Positions 25,587 to 34,935 of a stretch of DNA of 64,000 bases are shown here, piece after piece. The notes below the pieces were generated by a model. It worked only from the letters and a program-made list of their open reading frames with translations. It made no database searches and was not told where the DNA came from. Source of the DNA: CBDCBA01 sp965214125 (GTDB lineage Bacteria > Planctomycetota > Phycisphaerae > Tepidisphaerales > Tepidisphaeraceae); contig CBDCBA010000004.1 of the NCBI GenBank assembly GCA_965214125.1, positions 73,415 to 137,414 on the forward strand. The letters run 5' to 3'. The translations under genes were made by a program, and so were the position numbers. Every line of letters starts with the position of its first letter. The stretch's first letter is position 1.

Positions 25587-26746
25587 TGCTCGCTCCCGCC
25601 GAGGCGCACCAGGCGCGGCGGTTCGCCCGCGTTGCGCATCTGATTCTGAACCTGCTGCTCCCCGTTGCGAGCCAGCGACAGCTCCTGCTGGGCGATTCGC
25701 TGGTCCTGCTGAAGCTGGTTCAGTTTGACTTGCAGGGCGTTGTACCCCGCGGAAAGCGTCTCGACGCTTGCCTCGGCCGGCCGCGTCGCGGGGTCGTCGT
25801 CGGGCTCGAGTTGGGCCTCGTACTGGGCGATGCGCAGGCGAAGCTCCATCATTTGATTGACCCACCGCGCCAGCGGGCCATCGTCCGGCTCGGCCCGCTC
25901 CGCGGCCGCCACGCGGGCCTCGGCAAGCTGCACCTTCGCCCGCAGCACATCCATCGGAGTCGCCACCCCCGCCTCGACCTCGGCCTCAAGGCGCTCGACC
26001 GTCTCCTCCAACAGCGTGATCAGATCCTGCTGCGCCGCGTCGATCGGGCTCATCTGCCTGGCGAATTCCCGCACCTCCGGCAACGCCCGCTCCAGCGCCG
26101 CGAGCTGCGCGCGGCTCGACCGAAGCGGCCCCTCCACGCTCGGCCCGCGCGTCGACGTCCGGCGCTGCGCCTCCTGAAGCGCCGCCTGCGCCCGATAGAC
26201 CTCCGCCTGCGCCTGCGACACGTCCCGCGCCAGCTCCTCCGCCTGTGCAGACAACTCCTTCAGGGCTTGCTGGGCCCGCTCCAACTCGCGCCGCATCGCC
26301 TCGACGTCGTCGCCGCCGAGCCGCGACACGGCGCGGTTGCCGCGCTCGATCAGGGCGTCGAGCACCTTGGCGGCCGACACCTCCGCGCCGTCGGGCAGGT
26401 TGTCGGTCAGGACCAGGACCGTGAGCGTCATCGCCTGGTTGCCGGCCTCGGCGATCTCCAACTGCACCGCGGGCCGCACCGAGGCGGGATCATTGATGCC
26501 AAGCCCGTCGCACAGCGTGCCATCAAGCATTGACGTGGTCAGGAGCATCGCCTGGACCGTCTGCATCTCGACGGGCCGGCGGTTCTGCATCTGGCCGGTG
26601 ATCGCGACGACCGCCGACGCCCGCTCGACCTGCGCCGCCACCACCGCCGCCACCGCCCCCACCGCCGTTGCTGACAGGGCGAGCAACGCGAGGAGGACGA
26701 TCAGGAACGCTCGTTGCCCAGGACCGCGCGGCCGTTGTTGTCGCAT
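25583..26746 (-). CDS. Membrane-anchored coiled-coil protein
   Basis: Function unknown. One N-terminal membrane helix (about residues 14-40) is followed by a soluble region of about 100 residues (LTVLVLTDNLPDGAEVSAAKVLDALI, split by a beta-like part) and long heptad-rich coiled coil ('ERAQQALKELSAQAEELARD', 'ETVERLEAEVEAGVATPMDV', 'KLNQLQQDQRIAQQEL'). The segment 'VEAGVATPMDVLRAKVQLAEA' recalls TolC-type helical hairpins, but the length is too short for TolC. It is coupled to the downstream propeller gene. Confidence 0.7.
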   Translation of the reverse strand: MRQQRPRGPGQRAFLIVLLALLALSATAVGAVAAVVAAQVERASAVVAITGQMQNRRPVEMQTVQAMLLTTSMLDGTLCDGLGINDPASVRPAVQLEIAEAGNQAMTLTVLVLTDNLPDGAEVSAAKVLDALIERGNRAVSRLGGDDVEAMRRELERAQQALKELSAQAEELARDVSQAQAEVYRAQAALQEAQRRTSTRGPSVEGPLRSSRAQLAALERALPEVREFARQMSPIDAAQQDLITLLEETVERLEAEVEAGVATPMDVLRAKVQLAEARVAAAERAEPDDGPLARWVNQMMELRLRIAQYEAQLEPDDDPATRPAEASVETLSAGYNALQVKLNQLQQDQRIAQQELSLARNGEQQVQNQMRNAGEPPRLVRLGGSEQ

Positions 26747-26767
26747 GCGGGCAATGTAGCAGATCGC

Positions 26768-27670
26768 TCATTCCACCGCGGCGTCGGCAAGGCGTTCGAC
26801 GCGCACGATGCGGTCGAGCTTGAACGTCCGCCGGTCGCCCCGCAGGTGGCAGTGGGCAATCAGCGTGGCGGTTCCGCGGAATTGCCGCACCTCGATCGGC
26901 TCGACCGTCCGCACGCTCTCCTTGCGGCGGGCGTCGAGGTAGAACAGCCTGACCCGGCCGCGACATTCCAGCGCTTGGGCTAGGTCGGCGGGGAGATCGA
27001 GCAGGCCCTCCTCGGCCGCCGGCTCCAAGGGCATCGGGCCGCCTTGCGCTTGAAGCGCGTCGAGCAGGGTGCACCCGAAGCCGCCCCAGGGCTCGAGCAG
27101 GATTTCGAGCACTTGGCCCGTTGTCACCGCGTCGGCGAGCGCGCGGTGGGCGGCCGTCGGCTCCACGCCAAGGCGACGCGACAGCTTTTGCAGCCCGTTG
27201 CCCCCGCGGCCAAAGCGGCGGCGGGCGATGCGGACCGTGTCGAGGACGTGGGCGTTGCCTAGTTCGTTCGTCAGCGTCGAGCCGGCGCGGCGAACCTCGG
27301 CGCTGAGAAATCCCAGATCGAACCGCACGTTGTGCCCGACGATCACCGCGCCGCGAAGGCCGCCAAGGATGTCCTCCAACCGATCGGCGAACGTCGGCTG
27401 GCCCGCGACCATCTCCTGCGAGATGCCGGTCAAAGCCACAATGCTCGGCGGGATGCGGCGGTTGGGGTCGACCAGCGCCGCGAACTCCCGCGCCAGCACG
27501 CCGCCGTCGTAGCGGGCGATGCCGACCTCGGTCACGCGGTCGCCGAAGCGCGGGCTGGCGCCGGTGGTCTCGACGTCGACCACGGCGACGGGCGTTTGAT
27601 CGAGGCGGTCGAGCAGGCTTGGCATGGGGTGAACTCGGTACGTCCCCTGTTCGACCGGCTTTCGGGTCAC
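26768..27670 (-). CDS. DEDDh 3'-5' exonuclease fused to a WYL domain
   Basis: The N-terminal part is a DnaQ/epsilon-type exonuclease: 'AVVDVETTG' (first Asp-Glu), 'VGHNVRFDLGF' (second Asp) and 'HRALADA' (His and last Asp), the DEDDh set. After a linker, residues 235-300 form a WYL-like domain: 'RVRLFYLDARRKESVRTVEPIEV' and 'AHCHLRGDRRTFKLDRIVRVE'. WYL domains bind ligands or nucleic acid and regulate DNA-damage and defence proteins; attached to a nuclease it may gate activity. GTG 27670 overlaps the previous stop (GTGA); ATG 27625 is an alternative start. Confidence 0.85.
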   Translation of the reverse strand: MTRKPVEQGTYRVHPMPSLLDRLDQTPVAVVDVETTGASPRFGDRVTEVGIARYDGGVLAREFAALVDPNRRIPPSIVALTGISQEMVAGQPTFADRLEDILGGLRGAVIVGHNVRFDLGFLSAEVRRAGSTLTNELGNAHVLDTVRIARRRFGRGGNGLQKLSRRLGVEPTAAHRALADAVTTGQVLEILLEPWGGFGCTLLDALQAQGGPMPLEPAAEEGLLDLPADLAQALECRGRVRLFYLDARRKESVRTVEPIEVRQFRGTATLIAHCHLRGDRRTFKLDRIVRVERLADAAVE

Positions 27671-30180
27671 TGCGCGTCGGGTTGCGCGGTGTAGAGCAGG
27701 GCGGCGGTCATCAGGCGGGTGGCGTCGGCGGGTTCGTAGCCAATCACACCGCCGACGGGGGCGCCGACCAGGCCGTTGGACAGATCCTCGTTGCTGACGA
27801 TCACCGCGAGGCGGCCGTCGAGTTCGATGCCGCGCAGGCGCGGCGTGTTGGCGCTGCCAACGGCACGGCGAGCGAACAGGCGGTAATCGACGCGCTCGAT
27901 CGGCTCGCCCGTGGCACGGTAGAGCGGGTGCGCTGTCGGCAGCACCTCGCCCAGCCCGCTCGCGGCCTCGCCGAAGGCGGCACGCAGGCGGGTCTCAATC
28001 GTCTGCCCAAACGTCGCGTCGCCACCGGCGGCATCGACAATCAACGTGCCGCCGCTCTCAACGAACGCCTTGATTGCCTCGAACTCCTCGGCGGTGGGGG
28101 CGCCCTCGCCCGTGCCGGTGAGGTGGGCCACGTCGTAGCCGTCGAGCGATTGGCCGTCGGCGCCGAGGGCGACGGGTTCAACGCTCAGGTCCAGACCATG
28201 CTCGTTGCGCAGCACGTTCGCGAGGCGCACCCACCCGGCCGGCTCGGGGTCGGGGTTGCCCTCGTACATCAGCCGCGCGAGCTTGAGCGACTTGTCCGTG
28301 GTGGCGTTGGGGTCGGCGTCGACAAGGTGGGTGTTGCCCTTGAACGGCTGCGGCTGCTTGTCGACGGCGTACAGGTAGACGTTTGTGCCGATTTGGAAGG
28401 AGTCCTCGCGGCTGCGGTTGTAGAGCTGCCAGTCGCGGGCCAGGTCCTGGTCGGCGATGAGTACCATCAGCTCGCGCACGCCGTTGGAGAGCCCGAGCAG
28501 CCGCGGCTTGCGGCGCATGGCCTTGAGGTTGAACTTCTGGTCGGTGTAGATCGGGTGGTCGTCGGGCAGCACGCGGAACACGTACCCGCCGCTCTCCGCG
28601 AACATCGACTCGCCGAGGGCGACGAAGCTGTCGGCAAAGGCCTGGCTGCCGCAGTCGGCGTTGCCCAGCAGCAGTCCGCCCTCCTGAACGTACCGCTTGA
28701 GGGCGTTCGTCTCGGCGTCGGTGAACGCCAGCGGCTGGCTGCCGGCGAGGTAGCTGACGGGCGCGTCGTGTAGCTCGCGGGCGACGGCCTCCACGTCGGC
28801 GTCGGCTATGGCGCCGAAGTTGATGGCCTGCCAGTTGATGCCGCGCTCGTCAACCTCGCGCACGTACTTGGCGAGGTTGGCGACGTCGCGCGGGCGCTGG
28901 TTCCAGGTGCCCACGCGCCGGCCGTCGCCCTCGCCGGCGGCGTAGCCGAGCTTGTTCATGAAGACCGGCTCGCGCCCGCGGGTCAGGAAGAGCAGGGCGA
29001 AGCTGGTGTCAACTGTCCCGCCCCAGTTGCCGCGCGGTCCCTGCTTTTCGAGCAGGTGGCGGGCGCCCTCGGCGTACCAGTCGAGGCTGCCCAGGTACTT
29101 CAGCCCGCTCGCCACGCCGATGCGCTCGATGCCGTAGAGCGTGTAGTTGTTGGAGTCGTAGGGTCCGTAGTTGGTCTTCCTGGCCAGCACCGGGTCGGCG
29201 TTCTCGTCGATCGTGCGGCGGTGGACGAGGTACGGGAAGCCCTCGATCAGAAAGGCCATCCCGCGCTCGATCGCGGGATTAGTGATGTTGCCGCGGCAGT
29301 CGATGCCGTTGTTAGCGTGCAGGTAGTCCTGGGTGATGAACAGCGACGCCACGCCGGCGGCGGTCATGCTCATGCTGGTGGGCTTTTGCAGGTCCTCGCG
29401 CCAAATCGGCTCGCCGGCGTAGGCCCAGCCGCCGTCGCCCTGCTGCCAGCGCAGCCAAGCGTTCTCCATCGCCTCCCAGTACGCCTGCGGAACCTCTGCG
29501 CCGTATTGGTTGGCCGCCCACAGCCCCAGCACGCCGTACTGGCTCACGCTCAGGTCGACGCGGTTGGACTCGCTTGGCAGGTAATCGAATAGGCCGAAGT
29601 TGTCGTTCGTGAAGTTCTTGCCGCGCTGGGCGATGTTGTTGCCCTGGATCGCCTCGCCCAGCAGTTGCCAGTCCCGCCGCATCGCCTGCTGGTACTCGCG
29701 CTTGCGCGGCAGTTGCAGCCAGACCTGCGCCCGCACGCCCAGCGCGTAGACGCCGACGATATCAGCCTGCGTCAGCCCGGCGATCGCCTTGGCGAGCTTG
29801 GGGTTCTCCGGATCCTCGCCCGCGGCGAGCAGGGCGTAGGTAGCGAGCGCCGTCTTGCCGCCCCACTGCCCGCCCTTGGCGCCGGCGGGAGCGACCTGCG
29901 TCGGGTCGCGCTCCGACCGCTCGCGTTGGTCGTACGCCACGTCTTCCCAGAGAAGTTCGTCGTCCTGCGTGTCGTAGAGGTACTGGACCGCCCGGCGGAT
30001 GGCGCGGTCGATTTCACGCGGGTCGATCTCGGGCGTCTCGAACGCTTCCTGCGCCGCGTTCAAGGTCGGCCTTGCCGCGCGCAGCGGCGTCGAGCAGGCC
30101 AGCACCATTGCCGCGGTGACCAACAGACTGGCGGACTGGTGGACCCAACGCACGACAGGAAGACTTCGAGTACAGCGCAT
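27667..30180 (-). CDS. DUF4159 / squalene-cyclase-like exported protein
   Basis: An 837-residue planctomycete-type protein. After a signal peptide (LLVTAAMVLACSTPLRA) comes an alpha/alpha-barrel region like terpene cyclases or prenyltransferases ('GGQWGGKTALATYALLAAG', 'WLRWQQGDGGWAY', 'KQGPRGNWGGTVDTSFALLF'), without the cyclase DxDD motif. The rest is a DUF4159 domain in two copies ('RDVANLAKYVREVDERGINW', 'EEFEAIKAFVESGGTLIVDA'). Function is unknown; related genes often sit near MoxR-type clusters. Start ATG 30180 is chosen for the signal peptide. Confidence 0.8.
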   Translation of the reverse strand: MRCTRSLPVVRWVHQSASLLVTAAMVLACSTPLRAARPTLNAAQEAFETPEIDPREIDRAIRRAVQYLYDTQDDELLWEDVAYDQRERSERDPTQVAPAGAKGGQWGGKTALATYALLAAGEDPENPKLAKAIAGLTQADIVGVYALGVRAQVWLQLPRKREYQQAMRRDWQLLGEAIQGNNIAQRGKNFTNDNFGLFDYLPSESNRVDLSVSQYGVLGLWAANQYGAEVPQAYWEAMENAWLRWQQGDGGWAYAGEPIWREDLQKPTSMSMTAAGVASLFITQDYLHANNGIDCRGNITNPAIERGMAFLIEGFPYLVHRRTIDENADPVLARKTNYGPYDSNNYTLYGIERIGVASGLKYLGSLDWYAEGARHLLEKQGPRGNWGGTVDTSFALLFLTRGREPVFMNKLGYAAGEGDGRRVGTWNQRPRDVANLAKYVREVDERGINWQAINFGAIADADVEAVARELHDAPVSYLAGSQPLAFTDAETNALKRYVQEGGLLLGNADCGSQAFADSFVALGESMFAESGGYVFRVLPDDHPIYTDQKFNLKAMRRKPRLLGLSNGVRELMVLIADQDLARDWQLYNRSREDSFQIGTNVYLYAVDKQPQPFKGNTHLVDADPNATTDKSLKLARLMYEGNPDPEPAGWVRLANVLRNEHGLDLSVEPVALGADGQSLDGYDVAHLTGTGEGAPTAEEFEAIKAFVESGGTLIVDAAGGDATFGQTIETRLRAAFGEAASGLGEVLPTAHPLYRATGEPIERVDYRLFARRAVGSANTPRLRGIELDGRLAVIVSNEDLSNGLVGAPVGGVIGYEPADATRLMTAALLYTAQPDAQ

Positions 30181-30220
30181 GCCGGAACAGTTTACCGCCT
30201 CCCCCGCGCGATGCACGACC

Positions 30221-30940
30221 TCACGCCAAGCCCAGCACGTCCTCAATCATGTGTCGGCCCGGCGCCCGGCCGGCGATCCAGCGCGCGCAGCGCAGCGCGC
30301 CGCGGGCGAACGTCGCGCGGCTTGTCGCCTTGTGCGTGATCTCCAGCCGCTCGCCCTCGGCCGCGAAGTGGGCCGTGTGCTCCCCGACGACGTCGCCCAT
30401 CCGCAGCGAGTGAACGCCGACCCGGCCGGGCTCGCGCGGGGTCATGCCGACCCGGCCGAAGTCGAGCGCGTCACGCGACTGGCCCCGTGCCGCCAGCACC
30501 GCGTCGGCCAGCGTCGCCGCGGTGCCGCTGGGGGCGTCCCTCTTGTGGCGGTGGTGCGCCTCGACGATCTCGATGTCGAACTCCGGCCCCAGCGCCACGG
30601 CCGCCTGCGCCGCAAGCCGGTTCAGCAACGCCACCCCGAGGCTCGTGTTGGTCGCGTGGAGCACCGCGATCTCCGCCGCGGCGTCATCGAGCAGGGCGAG
30701 GTCCGTGTCGGCCAGCCCGGTCGTGCCGCTGACGAAGGCCGTCCCGCTCGAGCGGCAGACGCCAAGCCAGTGGCGAAAACCGTCCGGCGAGGAGAAGTCG
30801 ACCAGCACGTCGCACCCCGGCAGCTCGCGATCCTCCCGCGTGAGCGCTGCGGCGAGGGTCAGATCGTCCGCGTCGTCGATCAGCTTGACCAGCAGCGATC
30901 CCACACGCCCGTTTGCCCCGGCGACGGCGATCTTCAACAT
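30221..30940 (-). CDS. dapB: 4-hydroxy-tetrahydrodipicolinate reductase
   Basis: Reduces 4-hydroxy-tetrahydrodipicolinate to tetrahydrodipicolinate in lysine/diaminopimelate synthesis. The Rossmann motif is 'VAGANGRVGSLL', the substrate loop 'EIVEAHHRHKRDAPSGTA' carries the catalytic His and Lys, and 'VGVHSLRMGDVVGEHTAHF' is conserved. It is slightly short (239 residues against about 245-270). It is 12 bases downstream of thrC, an aspartate-family pairing. Confidence 0.96.
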   Translation of the reverse strand: MLKIAVAGANGRVGSLLVKLIDDADDLTLAAALTREDRELPGCDVLVDFSSPDGFRHWLGVCRSSGTAFVSGTTGLADTDLALLDDAAAEIAVLHATNTSLGVALLNRLAAQAAVALGPEFDIEIVEAHHRHKRDAPSGTAATLADAVLAARGQSRDALDFGRVGMTPREPGRVGVHSLRMGDVVGEHTAHFAAEGERLEITHKATSRATFARGALRCARWIAGRAPGRHMIEDVLGLA

Positions 30941-30952
30941 GCCAAAACCCTA

Positions 30953-32305
30953 TCACGACGCGAGGGCGGCGCGGATGGCGTCGAGGTCGTTCGCAACCTT
31001 CACCGGCGGGTTCGCGAGCTTGCCGGGACGTTCGCCGAGGTGGTAGTCGACGGTGCGGTCGGTGTCCTTGAGCTCGTGGCCGGTCAGGATGCAGACGACG
31101 TCCTGGCCCGGTTTGATGACACCTTCTTCGACGAGTTGTCTTACGCCGGCGATCGTCGCGCCGCTCGCGGGCTCGCAGCCGTAGCCGAAGCGGGCGACGC
31201 GGGCGCGGCCATCGAGGATGGCATCATCGTCCGCCTCCCGTACGACGCCGTTCGTGAAGTCGAGTGCCCGCAGCGCCTTGGGCAAGTTCACCGGCCGGCC
31301 GATTTCGATGGCGCTGGCGACCGTTTTGGCGCGGTGGCCGCTCGCGTCCATCTCCGCGAAGAACTGCGCCGTCACGTCCCGGTCGAACCGACCGTTATTC
31401 CATCGCAGGTCCCGCTCGTTGTAGAGCCGCGCCAGCGTGTTCGCACCCTTGGCGTTGATGACGGCCAGGCGCGGCACGCGGTCGATCAGGTCAAGCTTCT
31501 TCAGTTCCATGAACGCCTTGCCGAACGCGCTCGTGTTGCCCAGGTTTCCGCCGGGCACGACGATCCAGTCCGGCACGCGCCAGCCGCGTGCCTCGAGCAC
31601 GCGGTACATGATCGCCTTCTGCCCTTCGAGGCGAAAGGGGTTGACGCTGTTCATCAGGTACACGCCCGACGTCGCGTCCTCGGCGAGTTCGCGGACGCGG
31701 CGGAGGCAGTCGTCGAAGTCGCCGTCGACCTGGAGCGTGGTGGCCCCGTAGTCGAGGGCCTGGCTGAGCTTGCCGAAGGCAATCTTGCCGCTGCCGACGA
31801 AGACGACGGCCTTGAAGCCGCTCAGGCTCGCGTAAAGCGCCAGCGCCGCCGACGTGTTGCCCGTGCTGGCGCAGGCGACGGTCGCGGCACCGACCATCTT
31901 CGCGTGCGTGAACGCGGCCGTCATGCCGTTGTCCTTGAAGCTGCCGCTGGGATTAAACCCCTCGTACTGCAACTGCAACGAGCCCGCGGGCAGGCCGATG
32001 TCGGCCGCGAGCAGGTCGGCGGTCTGCAAGAGCGTGCGGCCCTCGCCGATCGTGATGATGCCCGACTCGTCGCCGAAGAACGGCATCAGATCGCGGAACC
32101 GCCAAACGCCGCTTTGGTCGAGCGGATCAAGCGAGGCGCGACGAGCGTCAAAGGCGTGCAGCGACGTGGGCGTCGGCAGGTTTGGCCAGTCGTAGCGGAC
32201 GTCGAGCAGCCCGCCGCACTTGGGGCAGGCGACGGCGACGGTGCGGACGTCGAGCGTCTCGCCGCAGTCGGGGTCGATGCACTGCTGAAACACGCTGGTC
32301 ATCAT
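30953..32305 (-). CDS. thrC: Threonine synthase
   Basis: PLP enzyme that converts O-phosphohomoserine to threonine. The PLP lysine is in 'NPSGSFKDNGM' (near residue 125), with phosphate-binding 'ASTGNTSAALA' and 'PGGNLGNTSAFGKAF'. An N-terminal zinc-ribbon-like segment has Cys pairs 'CIDPDC' and 'CPKC'. Length 450 fits. The ATG overlaps the upstream protease stop as ATGA. It lies with dapB in an aspartate-family pair. Confidence 0.96.
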   Translation of the reverse strand: MMTSVFQQCIDPDCGETLDVRTVAVACPKCGGLLDVRYDWPNLPTPTSLHAFDARRASLDPLDQSGVWRFRDLMPFFGDESGIITIGEGRTLLQTADLLAADIGLPAGSLQLQYEGFNPSGSFKDNGMTAAFTHAKMVGAATVACASTGNTSAALALYASLSGFKAVVFVGSGKIAFGKLSQALDYGATTLQVDGDFDDCLRRVRELAEDATSGVYLMNSVNPFRLEGQKAIMYRVLEARGWRVPDWIVVPGGNLGNTSAFGKAFMELKKLDLIDRVPRLAVINAKGANTLARLYNERDLRWNNGRFDRDVTAQFFAEMDASGHRAKTVASAIEIGRPVNLPKALRALDFTNGVVREADDDAILDGRARVARFGYGCEPASGATIAGVRQLVEEGVIKPGQDVVCILTGHELKDTDRTVDYHLGERPGKLANPPVKVANDLDAIRAALAS

Positions 32306-33372
32306 TTAAGGGACCGGGCCCGTTCGAGCGTTTGCTTCTCACGCCTTGACAGGGAGTTCATGCCCTGGCGGTGGATTTTGTCGAGGATGGCGTCGACGTC
32401 GGCCTCGAGTTGAGCGATGGCGGCTGCCTCGCGTTCGGCGGCCTTCTGCTCCTTAACGCGGCGGCGCTTCTCCATCAGGCTGGTCTTGGCCGGGGCGTCG
32501 GGATCGATCCGCAGCGACTGCCGCCACGGCTCGTCGTCCTCCTCGTTGAAGGCATGCGGCCCGGCGGCCTTGATCTGCTGGTGGAGCTGGCGGTTGTGGA
32601 TGAAAAAGAGCACGCCGAGCACGATCAGCATGAAGTTCCGCTGCCACAGCCCCACCACGGCGAGCACGCCGCAGCCGATTTGTCCCGTGAAGGTCGCGAT
32701 GACCATCGACCGGTAGTAGCCCATGCGGGCCCAGAGAACCTCCTGCACCATCCGCCCGCCGTCGAGCGGGAAAATCGGCAGGAAGACATTGAAGCAAAAG
32801 AGCAGCCAACTGACTTTAAAGCAGTACCAGACCCAGAACGTCGGGTCGCCGTAGCTGAGGGCGACTTCGTACGGAATCAGGAAGCGAAACGGGTTGAACA
32901 GCGACCCAAAGCTCAGCCCGCCGAAGTTGTTCAGCGTGAACGACAGCACGAGCAGGCAGAGCGTGCAGACAACCAGGTTCACCGCCGGACCGGCCGCCGT
33001 CGTGATGAAGGCGGGCAGCGGCCGGCGCGGCGACTGCGTGAAGGCCAGCCCGCCCAGCGGCCACATCAGAATGTCTTCGGCCGTGCCGCCCACGGCCCGC
33101 GCGCCAAAGCAGTGCCCGTACTCGTGCAACAGCACGAGCCCGAACAGGAGCGAGAGCGTCGCGATCTTGTCGGGCAGGTCGTACCCCTGCGTCCAGTTGA
33201 ACAGAAGCGAGATGGCAATGTAGAGAACAAACGTCGAGTGCAGCGCGACGCGAATGCCCCACGCTTCGTACAGGTGCACGCGGCCGTTCATAATCCAGCC
33301 GCTCACGCGCGCCAGCCCATCCTGGGGGCCGCCCGGATAGCTGCGGTTGTAATCGCGGTCGCTCGCGCCCAT
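32302..33372 (-). CDS. Site-2 protease-like (M50) membrane metallopeptidase
   Basis: Intramembrane zinc protease. The zinc site is 'VLLHEYGHCFGA' and the second ligand lies in 'FNVFLPIFPLDGGRM'. Five or six hydrophobic helices are visible. The C-terminal soluble tail ('VDAILDKIHRQGMNSLSRREKQTLERA') resembles a helical tail also found on planctomycete rhomboids. Members cleave anti-sigma factors or other membrane proteins; the target is not evident. ATG 33372 is preferred to an upstream in-frame start. It is divergent from sppA. Confidence 0.9.
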   Translation of the reverse strand: MGASDRDYNRSYPGGPQDGLARVSGWIMNGRVHLYEAWGIRVALHSTFVLYIAISLLFNWTQGYDLPDKIATLSLLFGLVLLHEYGHCFGARAVGGTAEDILMWPLGGLAFTQSPRRPLPAFITTAAGPAVNLVVCTLCLLVLSFTLNNFGGLSFGSLFNPFRFLIPYEVALSYGDPTFWVWYCFKVSWLLFCFNVFLPIFPLDGGRMVQEVLWARMGYYRSMVIATFTGQIGCGVLAVVGLWQRNFMLIVLGVLFFIHNRQLHQQIKAAGPHAFNEEDDEPWRQSLRIDPDAPAKTSLMEKRRRVKEQKAAEREAAAIAQLEADVDAILDKIHRQGMNSLSRREKQTLERARSLK

Positions 33373-33460
33373 CGTGTCGAGACGATATGCGCCTCGCGAC
33401 ACGGTCGACCGTCCGCGTTAACGCTCGCTTTGACAACCTGCCCTCGCGCGCACCCTCGAT

Positions 33461-33547
33461 GCCGGAGCGGAAGCTCCGGGTCACTCCGAGTCTTCTTGCA
33501 CACGAGCCCCCCGTTGCCCCGGCACGACCCGGAGCTTCCGCTCCGGC
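33461..33547. repeat. REPIN-like inverted repeat (GGAGC type)
   Basis: Perfect 22-bp arms (33461-33482 and 33526-33547), 43-base loop. Each arm contains the palindrome CCGGAGC-GGA-AGCTCCGG. It lies in the shared promoter region of the divergent site-2 protease and sppA genes. Confidence 0.9.
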
Positions 33548-33614
33548 GTCGGGGGGATATGGAGCGTTCGGGACGTGGCGCTCGGCGTCGAGTCCGAGGG
33601 CCGTACGATACGTC

Positions 33615-34808
33615 ATGCCCGATGAATTGCCCCCGCCCCCGCCCGGTGGCGGCCAGCCGCCCGTGGACCCGCGCGGCACGCTCCATCCCGCACAGCCCGG
33701 CGCTCAGCCGCCACCACCGCCACCGCCGCCGCAGGGGAACGGGCCGCGTCCGCCGATGCCGCCGCCGGGATTTTACCCGCCGCCGCCGATGATGTATCCA
33801 CCGCCGCCGCGCAAAAGCCACGCCCTGCGGAACACGCTGCTGACCCTCGCGGGCCTGCTCGCGTTCGTCGGCGTCTTCGTGGTCGTGCTGTTCCTGGTCG
33901 TCGGCGTCGTCGCGTCGGGCGGCGGGGCTAGCGGTGGGGTGGTGACCAAGACCGTCACGACCGGCCAGCGCAGCCAGAGCATCGCCGTCATTCCCGTCGA
34001 AGGGCTGATCCTCGACCCCACCGAGCAACGGTTTCACCGCCACCTGGAGAAGGCGGCCAACGACGCGAACGTGAAGGCCGTTCTCGTGCTTATTTCAACG
34101 CCCGGCGGGACCGTAACCGACTCGCACGAGATGTACGACGCGCTGCTGAAGTTCAAGGCGAAAAAGGACGTGCCCGTCTACGTCCACATGAACGACGTCG
34201 CCGCCAGCGGCGGGTACTTCCTGGCGTGCGCGGCCGACAAGATCTTCGCGCAGGAGACGACCATCACCGGCAGCATCGGCGTGCTGATCCAGTACCCGCA
34301 ACTCGCCGGATTTGCGGAGAAGACGGGCATCAAGCTGGAGACGATCGTCGCCGAAGGTTCGCCCAAGAAGAACTCGCTCGACTCCTTCGAGCGGCCCGAC
34401 GCGGAGGATTTGGCGGACGTCAAGACGCTGCTCAACAGCCAGTACGACCTGTTCCGCCGCGTCGTCGAGACACAGCGCGGCAGCCAGATTGCCGCGGCCG
34501 AGGCCACCGTCGACGAGGCCGCCAGCGGAGCGATCTTCCTCGGCCCCGACGCGCTGGACCTGGGGCTGGTCGACGCGATCGGCTTCCTGGACGACACCCT
34601 GGCGGCTCTGGCGACGGACGCTGGGCTGAGCAACCCGCACGTCATCCGCTACGACCGCCCGCCGACGCTGCTGGAAGAACTCGGGTTTTCCGCCGCGGCG
34701 TCGCCGGCCGTGACACTCGACGGTGACTCGGCCAAGTCGCTTGCAGTCGAACTGCTGCACGAGGCGTCGTCGCCGCGAATGCTCTACCTCTACCAAGGGG
34801 CGCGGTAG
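33615..34808 (+). CDS. sppA: Signal peptide peptidase SppA-like serine protease
   Basis: Membrane serine protease that degrades leftover signal peptides. The cytoplasmic leader (about 65 residues) is very Pro-rich. A membrane helix follows (about 75-98). The peptidase S49 domain has 'PVEGLILDP', 'STPGGTVTDSHEMYDAL', the nucleophile Ser in 'NDVAASGGYFLACAADKI', and the general-base Lys in 'EGSPKKNSLD'. Length 397 is close to short SppA forms. ATG 33615 is the first start beyond the repeat element. It is likely transcribed alone. Confidence 0.92.
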   Translation: MPDELPPPPPGGGQPPVDPRGTLHPAQPGAQPPPPPPPPQGNGPRPPMPPPGFYPPPPMMYPPPPRKSHALRNTLLTLAGLLAFVGVFVVVLFLVVGVVASGGGASGGVVTKTVTTGQRSQSIAVIPVEGLILDPTEQRFHRHLEKAANDANVKAVLVLISTPGGTVTDSHEMYDALLKFKAKKDVPVYVHMNDVAASGGYFLACAADKIFAQETTITGSIGVLIQYPQLAGFAEKTGIKLETIVAEGSPKKNSLDSFERPDAEDLADVKTLLNSQYDLFRRVVETQRGSQIAAAEATVDEAASGAIFLGPDALDLGLVDAIGFLDDTLAALATDAGLSNPHVIRYDRPPTLLEELGFSAAASPAVTLDGDSAKSLAVELLHEASSPRMLYLYQGAR

Positions 34809-34829
34809 GTGGATTATCCCCGCAGCGCA

Positions 34830-34919
34830 CCAAGCCGCGTTGCTACGCAACGCTGGTCCGGCGAATGAAGAGTTGGTCTTCGCTCGCTCAGACCAGCGTT
34901 GCGTTGCAACGCGGTTTGG
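34830..34919. repeat. REPIN-like inverted repeat (GCGTTGC type)
   Basis: 29-base arms (34830-34858 and 34891-34919) with two mismatches and a 32-base loop. The core of the left arm is the palindrome GCGTTGC-TAC-GCAACGC. It lies just after sppA and is followed directly by a second element. Confidence 0.88.
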
Positions 34920-34935
34920 GGATGGGGGAGGTGAC

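Noticed and set aside
29999..32413. A very long plus-strand open frame of about 800 codons
   Set aside because: It lies antisense to dapB, thrC and part of the DUF4159 gene, all recognisable proteins. Long antisense frames are expected in DNA with this G/C bias.
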